DNA of 64,000 bases from Pseudoalteromonas piscicida (GTDB lineage Bacteria > Pseudomonadota > Gammaproteobacteria > Enterobacterales > Alteromonadaceae), in the NCBI RefSeq assembly GCF_002208135.1, contig NZ_CP021646.1, positions 3,556,501 through 3,620,500 of the forward strand, given 5' to 3'. Shown here piece by piece: positions 57,323-64,000 of this stretch; within the stretch, counting starts at the first letter, position 1; each line of letters begins with the position of its first letter. The position numbers were made by a program, and so were the translations under genes. The notes under the pieces are model-generated. The model made no database searches. It had not been told where the DNA came from and was given only the letters and a program-made list of their open reading frames with translations.

Positions 57323-59245
57323 TTACTGCAGACCTAAGGTGCCTCTGATCTCCCGCATTTTCTCTTTAAGGCTTTGCTGGATCTGCTGTACTTGCTCATG
57401 TGAGCTATTAACCTGACCTTTCATGCTATCCATGGCGTGGCCAAAGGTATCTAAGAGATCTGATTGCTGATTGGCAAGATCCATTGCATGGGCGGCGACT
57501 TGATTGGCGCTTTGAGCGCTCTCTGCCACACCTTCGGAATTGCGTTTCAACTCTTGTGCATGCCCAGTTTGCTGCTGTGCCTCGTCTGCCAAGGCTGAGA
57601 TTTGAGTCGACACCTTGTTTGAATTATCACTCAAGGCATTTAATTGCTGGTGAATGTCAGTCAATGAAGCCTGTGTTTGCTGTGCGAGCTTTCGCACTTC
57701 ATCCGCAACGACCGCAAAACCACGGCCATGCTCACCTGCGCGCGCTGACTCAATCGCAGCATTGAGCGCTAACAGGTTTGTTTGTTCTGCGATGGAGCTG
57801 ATCATATCAATTACTTTGCTCACATCTGAAACACCATTTAGCAGTTCATTTAAGCTCTCTAACCCCTGCTCTACCCGCTTTTGCGTAGTCGATGAAGCGC
57901 TTAACATAGAATCCGCGTAGGACACACTTTGTGTCATCGCTTCAAAGGTGTTGTTAGCATTGTCAGCGACTTGTGCATTGATTTGATTGGCATCCGCCCC
58001 AAGCGCTCTAAGCGAGTCAAGCTGTGCTTGGTTTTGCTCCACCTGCTCAAAGGTGTCTCCTGCTTGTGCTGAGATCTGCGCTAAGTTAGTGTTCATCTCT
58101 TCCATAAAGGTATTGATCACACTAAGCATTTCAGATCGTTCGTCCGCTTCTGCTCGCTGCCTATCGATTAACTGATTAAAGTAACTCGCAATTTCCCCGA
58201 TTTCGGTGTCTTGGTTTTTACTTTCGATATTGCGCAGCTCATTACTTTCGATAAGCTGCGCAAAGCCATCGCGCAATTGCCTTAACGGAGTTAGTACTTG
58301 ATTAAACTGCACAAAGTACACACCACCAGCAAGGAGTACGAGTAACCCAATAGCCACACCAAACAGCATAAATACATTGGTTTTAACGTCGGCCTGCTCT
58401 GTTGTTAAGTTGGTTTCAGCTTGCAGGATATTCTCTGAGATTGCTTTAATATCACCACGCAGCGCCAACATGCCTGCTTGACGCTGTTTAGACTGCTGTA
58501 AAGTATTTTCTAAGTCGCGGGCATAACGTTTTGGCCAACTCACAAGCTCCGCTTTTATTTCTAGCGCTAAGTCTTCCGCTTCTGCGCCTAAAAATAGCTC
58601 GTCTTCGTCTACTTCACTCATTACCCCTAAGTTTTCAAGTCTGTCTATTCGCGCGGCAATATCCTGCAACCGACTTAAGCTCGACATCAAACTCTGCTCG
58701 GTCTGTTGTTCGTAAGCCATGACTAATTGATAGGTATATAAGCTCAAATTCGAGACTTCGCTAAAGTAGTCTGAGGCGAGATTAAAGTAGGACTCTTTGT
58801 CGGCACTATCTTGTGCTTTAATTGCATACTTGACGAGACTCGATGCTGAGCCTGACATTTGCCTTAGTGCATTATCCAAAAGCGCAAGTTCATTACCTGA
58901 AAGCTTGCCGAGTGCTCGGTATTTACCTGCAATGTCTTGTTGTAGTTGTGTGAGTTTAATTTTAAGTTGCTCAGCAAGCGCTGGTGGTAACTGTTCCACA
59001 CTTTGCTGTAATGCTTTGATTTGTTCATCGGCTTGGCTTAAATACTGACTATCGCCCGCGCTCAAGTAATCTTCTACTGTACCTTCAAGCTCAATGATCA
59101 CCGCATTTTTAACTTGATTGTAAGCGGCGTCTTGCGCATCAAGTTCAGTTAATACTTGACTCGCCCAAAACAGGCTCGCCCCAAGTAGAATACTCGCAGT
59201 GGTCAATAATATTGCCAATAGTCGAGTAAATGTAGACACGCGCAT
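57323..59245 (-). CDS. Methyl-accepting chemotaxis protein
   Basis: 640 residues. N-terminal transmembrane helix (about 9-28), a helical periplasmic sensor of about 260 residues, a second helix near 290-312, a HAMP linker, and a long coiled-coil signalling domain with [20 protein letters not shown] (20 residues) and [19 protein letters not shown]. It senses an unknown signal and feeds CheA. No C-terminal CheR-binding pentapeptide is seen (ends [10 protein letters not shown]). It stands alone with REP array 3 past its stop. Confidence 0.94.
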   Translation of the reverse strand: MRVSTFTRLLAILLTTASILLGASLFWASQVLTELDAQDAAYNQVKNAVIIELEGTVEDYLSAGDSQYLSQADEQIKALQQSVEQLPPALAEQLKIKLTQLQQDIAGKYRALGKLSGNELALLDNALRQMSGSASSLVKYAIKAQDSADKESYFNLASDYFSEVSNLSLYTYQLVMAYEQQTEQSLMSSLSRLQDIAARIDRLENLGVMSEVDEDELFLGAEAEDLALEIKAELVSWPKRYARDLENTLQQSKQRQAGMLALRGDIKAISENILQAETNLTTEQADVKTNVFMLFGVAIGLLVLLAGGVYFVQFNQVLTPLRQLRDGFAQLIESNELRNIESKNQDTEIGEIASYFNQLIDRQRAEADERSEMLSVINTFMEEMNTNLAQISAQAGDTFEQVEQNQAQLDSLRALGADANQINAQVADNANNTFEAMTQSVSYADSMLSASSTTQKRVEQGLESLNELLNGVSDVSKVIDMISSIAEQTNLLALNAAIESARAGEHGRGFAVVADEVRKLAQQTQASLTDIHQQLNALSDNSNKVSTQISALADEAQQQTGHAQELKRNSEGVAESAQSANQVAAHAMDLANQQSDLLDTFGHAMDSMKGQVNSSHEQVQQIQQSLKEKMREIRGTLGLQ

Positions 59246-59407
59246 AGAATCACAACCCCTTTATCAAAATGCTCCGCAAGAGTATTAAGGATTTATGACA
59301 ACTTGATTAAATCTGGTTACCTTTTCTATGCAATAGTACAAAATCATACTTTTTACGTATATCCATCTAGATATCTACTGAACAAAATTAAATCAGGTAA
59401 TGATGTG

Positions 59408-60163
59408 CTATTTCATTGCGGCATTAACGTATACGTCAAAGCGGTTTTTCTTAGTTTTTATTTGCATACTTGGCGTCTTATCATTTAAAAATCCAGCGTA
59501 GTCTGGACGTTTTACTACTACCCTTTTTGTGGCTAACTGCAAAGCAAAAGGCAGCAGCGCATCCGCATCCAAGTCATTACCAACTAAGTCTTGGAATACG
59601 CGCATTTCTTTTTTCACTTGCGCCGATTTTTCACGATGTGGAAACATAGGATCAAGATACACCACATCCGGACGCCAATCCGCTTGCTCTAGCAAATCAT
59701 GGCTAGAGCCAAACTCTAATCGCATAGTTGACGCTACCCATTCGCCAATTTCAGCATCTTGATAGGCGCGTTGCAATCCATCATATAACAGCGCCGCGAC
59801 TACCGGATTACGCTCGTGTAACACAACTTTGCAGCCCATGGACGCAAGTACAAAGGCATCGCGACCAAGTCCTGCTGTCGCATCCAGTACCGTAGGCACA
59901 GCACCTTTATTTAAGCCAACCGCTTTAGCAATTGCTTGCCCTTTACCACCACCAAATTTGCGTCGATGAGCGACTGCGCCAGTCACAAAATCAACCCGAA
60001 TAGCGCCGAGCTTTGGTTCATCTTTTTTGAATAATTGTAAGCCTAGTTCATCATAGACCAATTGAAACTCCGCCTCGTTAATAGTAAGGGCGGATAAATT
60101 AAACAGCTTAGTTAGCGTATCTAGGTAGGATCTGTTTTCTTCAAAAGGGGTGTGAATATACAA
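59408..60163 (-). CDS. rsmJ: 16S rRNA (guanine1516-N2)-methyltransferase RsmJ
   Basis: 251 residues, starting at a TTG with GGGAG nine bases upstream. It methylates G1516 of 16S rRNA. The match to E. coli RsmJ includes [20 protein letters not shown] (20 residues), [14 protein letters not shown], the methyltransferase motif [15 protein letters not shown] and [13 protein letters not shown]. In E. coli it is next to prlC; here prlC is one gene away, with a response regulator in between. Confidence 0.95.
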   Translation of the reverse strand: MYIHTPFEENRSYLDTLTKLFNLSALTINEAEFQLVYDELGLQLFKKDEPKLGAIRVDFVTGAVAHRRKFGGGKGQAIAKAVGLNKGAVPTVLDATAGLGRDAFVLASMGCKVVLHERNPVVAALLYDGLQRAYQDAEIGEWVASTMRLEFGSSHDLLEQADWRPDVVYLDPMFPHREKSAQVKKEMRVFQDLVGNDLDADALLPFALQLATKRVVVKRPDYAGFLNDKTPSMQIKTKKNRFDVYVNAAMK

Positions 60164-60237
60164 GCTAAGCTCCCAAGGATTACCAACCGTGGCAGTATAC
60201 CCCTTTCCTTTTCTAGTGTCTTTGATTATCCAGTGAC

Positions 60238-61389
60238 TTAAAACAGTTCAATATCAGCCTGCGACGCCACTTCGTCCTCACCCCAAGGCTTCGCTATTTT
60301 GTTTAAACTCTCTATAAGCTGCTGACGCACCTCTGTCACTTCTCCTAGCTTGTATTTTATTATAGTTAGCTCATCGCTTAAATAAGTAAAATGCTCATAG
60401 AGTTCTTGCAGTCGCTCTCGTTCGCTTGGTGCTAAGGCAGCAAGCTTGTCGCTTTCTATCACCGTCTGAAACTCAGCCACTTTGCCGCTGTAATGATCGC
60501 CAACGCCGCTTAAATGCTCGCTCAGTTCAGCAAATACTTGGCCGATATGTTCCACTTTATTGAGCGCATCTTCACTGACTTCCATATCTCTGATTTTGGC
60601 ATCCGTCGCTTCTAGTATGTGCGGAAACAGATCTTTATATCGACCATAAACCGCAACATCGTCTACGGGCATATTCTTAATCAGCAAAGAAACTTTCGGA
60701 TAGTTAATAATGGTCCTGCGACCAAAATCAACAAAGCGGCTGCCATCTTTGTGTTTCTCGAATAGTTCTTGTTCTATTGGTTGAATCGCCCCTTCGCTGG
60801 AGTAAAACATCGCGTCTTGGTGATACCAAAAGGCTACCGCAACCTCGAGCTCCATCGGCATAAAAAATTCTAAAAAATGAGTACTCAAGGTATTGAGATC
60901 ATGCGCGTGATACGATTGCCCAACGTAGCGCATAATGCGCCCCATATCACCAGAATCGGTCATGGCAATTTCGGCTGTAGTTTGGGCACGCTGTACGTCT
61001 TGTTTGAGCTGCGAAGAGGTTTTTCTGTAGTCATCAAGTACATTAATACGCGCGAGTAACTCTTCGGCGTTAAAGGGTTTGACTATATAGTCCGCGGCAC
61101 CAGCATTATAGCCCCGCATCCGCTCTGAAATATCTGCTCGAGAAGACAAAAACATGACCGGGATCTCAGTGGTGTCGTCTTGTTTTTTAAGTTGCTCACA
61201 TACCTCAAAGCCCGATATACCGGGCATTTCGACATCAAGCAAGATAATATCCGGACGATATTTTTTAGCCAATCGCAAGCCTTCCTCACCATTTTTCGCA
61301 TGTAATATTTTGCACGTACGAGATAGCGCCTCATCAACAATGTGATGGACGAGTTTGTCATCATCAATGGCAAGAACCAGTTTCGTCAT
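60238..61389 (-). CDS. Response regulator with an unrecognised C-terminal domain
   Basis: 383 residues. The N-terminal 120 form a receiver domain: acidic pocket DDD at 9-11, phospho-acceptor Asp in ILLDVEMPG (near 52), the Thr/Ser in FLSSRA and Lys in YIVKPFNA. Then a coiled-coil-like linker and about 240 residues I do not recognise, with [19 protein letters not shown] and a helical tail. There is no DNA-binding, GGDEF or HD-GYP motif. No histidine kinase is adjacent, so its input is unknown. It is between rsmJ and prlC, on the same strand. Confidence 0.85.
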   Translation of the reverse strand: MTKLVLAIDDDKLVHHIVDEALSRTCKILHAKNGEEGLRLAKKYRPDIILLDVEMPGISGFEVCEQLKKQDDTTEIPVMFLSSRADISERMRGYNAGAADYIVKPFNAEELLARINVLDDYRKTSSQLKQDVQRAQTTAEIAMTDSGDMGRIMRYVGQSYHAHDLNTLSTHFLEFFMPMELEVAVAFWYHQDAMFYSSEGAIQPIEQELFEKHKDGSRFVDFGRRTIINYPKVSLLIKNMPVDDVAVYGRYKDLFPHILEATDAKIRDMEVSEDALNKVEHIGQVFAELSEHLSGVGDHYSGKVAEFQTVIESDKLAALAPSERERLQELYEHFTYLSDELTIIKYKLGEVTEVRQQLIESLNKIAKPWGEDEVASQADIELF

Positions 61390-61471
61390 GTGACTTTCCC
61401 TATTAATTCATATCTTTATAGAATAGTCAGAGATATTGAATTTGCTAACAAAAAGTCACACTTTCTAAGAC

Positions 61472-61497
61472 AAAAAAAACGCCTTCATAAGAAGGCG
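61472..61497 (-). terminator. prlC terminator
   Basis: A 7-bp stem (CGCCTTC / GAAGGCG) with loop of four, followed on the minus strand by eight T. It lies 19 bases past the prlC stop. Confidence 0.9.
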
Positions 61498-61515
61498 CTT
61501 GGAGTGGAAATATAA

Positions 61516-63555
61516 CTAGGCGGCAATCCCGCTGTGGCGTAGTAACGCATCTACTTTTGGCTCTCGACCACGGAAGCGAGTAAACAGCACCATCGGCGCT
61601 TCTGAACCACCCTTTTCAAGAATGTGATGCATAAATTCACGTCCGGTTTGCGGATTGAATATCCCTTCTTCTTCAAACTTAGAAAACGCATCCGCAGACA
61701 GCACTTCTGCCCACTTATAAGAGTAGTAGCCCGCACTATAACCACCAGCAAAAATGTGGCTAAAGCTATGCTGGAAGCGATTAAATTCAGGGGCTTTAAC
61801 AACAGCGGTACGTTCACGCACCGCGTTAAGCGTTGCTTGAATTTGGCAATCTGTGTGTGGCTCAAAGTCTGCGTGAATATGAAAATCAAACAACGAAAAC
61901 TCCAACTGACGTAGCATTTGCATGGCTGATTGGAAGTTCTTTGCAGCGAGTAGCTTGTCTAACATTTCTTTTGGTAACGGCTCACCGGTTTCATAGTGTC
62001 CTGAAATAAAGTTCAGCGCTTCTTCTTCGTAGCACCAGTTCTCTAAAAACTGACTTGGCAGCTCAACCGCATCCCATGCTACACCATTAATACCGGCAAC
62101 TGGGGCTGCATCCACTTGCGTCAGCATATGGTGAATACCGTGACCAAACTCATGGAACAAGGTGGTTACTTCATTATGGGTAAATAGCGCAGGTTTTTTG
62201 CCAACGGCTTTATTAAAGTTACACACTAAATAAGCGACAGGAGTCTGCAGCTCACCATTTGCGCGTACTTTTCGGCCCACGCAGTCATCCATCCAAGCGC
62301 CACCACGCTTATGTTCACGGGCATATAGGTCGAGATAGAAATGACCACGCAACTCGCCGCTTTCATCATGAATAGCAAAAAAGCGTACGTCTGGATGATA
62401 AGTGTCAACGTCTTTGACTTCACTTACACGGATCCCAAACAGGCGATTTACCGTTTCAAATAAACCAGCAAGTACCTTATGCTCAGGGAAGTAAGGACGC
62501 AGTGCTTCGTCAGAAATCGCATACTTAGCTTGTTTTAACTTTTCGCCATAATATGCATAATCCCAAGGTTTTAACTCAGTTACACCGTGCTCTTTATTCG
62601 CAAAGTCACGTAGCTCTGCCACTTCTTGCTCGGCTTGCGGTTTTGACTTAGCAGCAAGGTCGTTTAAGAACTTAAACACTTGCTCTGGCGTCTCCGCCAT
62701 TTTGGTTGCCAGTGATTTTTCAGCAAAACTAGAAAAACCAAGCAACTGAGCCAGTTCGTGTCGAAGCGTAAGTGCTTCATGCATAATCGCTGAGTTATCA
62801 AACTCTCCAGCATTTGGCCCTTGATCCGAGGCACGTGTTACAAACGCACGATAAGCCTCTTCGCGGAGCTTTTGGTTATCTGCGTAGGTCATCACAGGGA
62901 GGTAAGAAGGAATATCTAGAGTAAATACCCAGCCCTCTAACCCTTTGGCTTCGGCTGTATGAGCGGCAAGTGCTAAGGCAGACTCAGGTAGCCCAGCTAA
63001 ATCAGACTCATCAGTGATATGCTTTTGCCATGCCTGAGTGGCATCCATGACGTTGTTGCCAAACTTTGAGGCGAGCTCCGACAGTCGCGCCACAATCTCG
63101 CCATAGCGTTTTTGCTTAGCTGGTTCAAGCGCGATACCCGATAGTTGAAAATCGCGCAGTGCGTTATCCACCGACGTTTGCTGAGCAATCGTTAAATTGC
63201 CAAACTCAGGTGACTCTTTTACCGCTTTATAGGCTTCATATAGCCCTTGATGCTGGCCACAGTAAGTCGAATATTCAGATATTAATGGTAAACACTCATC
63301 ATACGCTTTGCGCAGCGCTTCGGAATTGACCACTGAGTGCATATGTGAGACTGGTGACCACATACGGCTAAGTTTATCGTCCGCCTCTTCCAGCGGTAGT
63401 ACAAAGTTGTCCCAAGTATAATTCGACTGCGCTAAAACAGTGTCGATAGTTTCACGACAGTCCGCAATGGCAGATTTTAATGCTTCAACAATATGTTCAG
63501 GCTTAATTTTCGAAAAAGGAGGCAATCCTTCTAGCCCGATTAATGGGTTACTCAT
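61516..63555 (-). CDS. prlC: Oligopeptidase A
   Basis: 679 residues from the ATG at 63555 (E. coli 680); a GTG two codons upstream is possible. A cytoplasmic M3-family zinc metallopeptidase that degrades short peptides, including cleaved signal peptides. The zinc motif HEFGH in TTLFHEFGHGIHHMLTQ is near residue 468. YLDLYAREHKRGGAWMD and FNRFQHSFSHIFAGGYSAGY (20 residues) also fit. It is divergent from gorA, as the neighbourhood in E. coli (prlC, rsmJ, gor). Confidence 0.96.
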   Translation of the reverse strand: MSNPLIGLEGLPPFSKIKPEHIVEALKSAIADCRETIDTVLAQSNYTWDNFVLPLEEADDKLSRMWSPVSHMHSVVNSEALRKAYDECLPLISEYSTYCGQHQGLYEAYKAVKESPEFGNLTIAQQTSVDNALRDFQLSGIALEPAKQKRYGEIVARLSELASKFGNNVMDATQAWQKHITDESDLAGLPESALALAAHTAEAKGLEGWVFTLDIPSYLPVMTYADNQKLREEAYRAFVTRASDQGPNAGEFDNSAIMHEALTLRHELAQLLGFSSFAEKSLATKMAETPEQVFKFLNDLAAKSKPQAEQEVAELRDFANKEHGVTELKPWDYAYYGEKLKQAKYAISDEALRPYFPEHKVLAGLFETVNRLFGIRVSEVKDVDTYHPDVRFFAIHDESGELRGHFYLDLYAREHKRGGAWMDDCVGRKVRANGELQTPVAYLVCNFNKAVGKKPALFTHNEVTTLFHEFGHGIHHMLTQVDAAPVAGINGVAWDAVELPSQFLENWCYEEEALNFISGHYETGEPLPKEMLDKLLAAKNFQSAMQMLRQLEFSLFDFHIHADFEPHTDCQIQATLNAVRERTAVVKAPEFNRFQHSFSHIFAGGYSAGYYSYKWAEVLSADAFSKFEEEGIFNPQTGREFMHHILEKGGSEAPMVLFTRFRGREPKVDALLRHSGIAA

Positions 63556-63723
63556 GGGCACGCTCTTTATTTTCTAATCTAATATTGAGGTTGAAATAAG
63601 GGTGAATGACCGCATTTACAAGTATCTGAACAGATTTTTGCTTAATATCGGTCTTCGGTTGTGCACTTGTGCTATTTAAAGTAGTAGGCTTTAAGCAAAA
63701 CAAATAATTGGCGAGGAATTTTT

Positions 63724-64000
63724 ATGGCTCAACATTTTGACTATATCGCAATCGGTGGCGGTAGCGGCGGGATCGCGTCGGCAAACCGAGCGGCGATGCG
63801 AGGTGCCAAAGTGGCACTAATAGAAGCAAAGCACTTAGGCGGTACTTGTGTAAACGTGGGCTGTGTTCCAAAAAAAGCGATGTGGCACGGTGCTCAGGTT
63901 GCTGAAGCAATTAAACTATACGCACCGGATTATGGTTTTGATGTTGAACTCAAAAACTTCGATTGGGGCAAGTTAGTGGAAAGCCGCGAAGCCTACATTG
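63724..64000 (+). CDS. gorA: Glutathione reductase, 5' part only
   Basis: The gene runs off the window end; 92 residues are visible. The FAD-binding motif GGGSGGIASANRAAMRGAKV (20 residues) and the redox-active disulfide in GGTCVNVGCVPKK are those of glutathione reductase, which reduces glutathione disulfide with NADPH. A GCGAGGAATTTTT stretch precedes the ATG. Other disulfide oxidoreductases share these motifs, but the spacing, the KAMWHGAQVAEAI segment and the prlC neighbourhood favour Gor. Confidence 0.9.
   Translation, partial: MAQHFDYIAIGGGSGGIASANRAAMRGAKVALIEAKHLGGTCVNVGCVPKKAMWHGAQVAEAIKLYAPDYGFDVELKNFDWGKLVESREAYI

Overview
The window looks like chromosome of a marine gammaproteobacterium of the Alteromonadales, most likely Pseudoalteromonas or a close relative. 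The reasons are an argCBFGH cluster whose argH carries a fused N-acetyltransferase domain, an AsnA/AsnC pair and a gmk-rpoZ-spoT order like those of Vibrio and Alteromonas relatives, a secreted S8 protease with two C-terminal pre-peptidase (PPC) domains, two RND pumps, and abundant REP-type repeats. This is inference from gene content; no rRNA or tRNA gene was seen.

Layout. 1-2.3 kb: 3' end of an RND permease, msrA and a secreted unknown. 2.4-5.5 kb: btuB with a cobalamin riboswitch, a MITE-like element and yajQ. 5.6-11.5 kb: VanZ-like gene, panE, thiI, a TetR regulator, coaD and a Wzi-like gene. 11.4-12.7 kb: a small peptide gene with two paralogous membrane proteins. 12.9-20 kb: argHGFBC and divergent argE, the latter broken by a one-base frameshift. 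20-25 kb: large metalloprotease, fbp, sulfurtransferase, cytidylyltransferase. 25.2-29.4 kb: a tight operon of a cupredoxin-like protein, a GGDEF/EAL protein, a DUF3034 protein and a globin lipoprotein. 29.5-33.5 kb: purC, then a MacB-type ABC system with a Glu-His repeat tract and a candidate Zur site. 33.5-35.8 kb: a small accessory island with a HTH regulator, two peptides sharing a GGSLGV motif, a translationally coupled membrane protein and an eight-cysteine GG-leader peptide. 35.8-46 kb: heme oxygenase, ridA, spoT, rpoZ, gmk, asnA, asnC, trmH, recG. 46.4-52.3 kb: hydrolase and a TetR-RND operon. 52.3-64 kb: BaiN-like flavoprotein, S8 protease, chemotaxis receptor, rsmJ, response regulator, prlC and the start of gorA.

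Three BIME/REP arrays (40.5-41.5, 46.0-46.3 and 56.3-57.3 kb) fill gaps next to stop codons. They contain alternating oppositely oriented REP hairpins that begin with a GTAG-like head. No REP-associated transposase (RAYT) is present in the window.

The best candidate for an undescribed system is the repeated arrangement of a 50-60-residue peptide followed directly by multi-spanning membrane proteins, seen at 12.7-11.4 kb and 34.4-35.5 kb. Two of the peptides hold the same 12-residue block at the same residue positions with different codon choices, which argues for selection on the protein. None of the usual maturation or export genes lies beside them, so their function is open.
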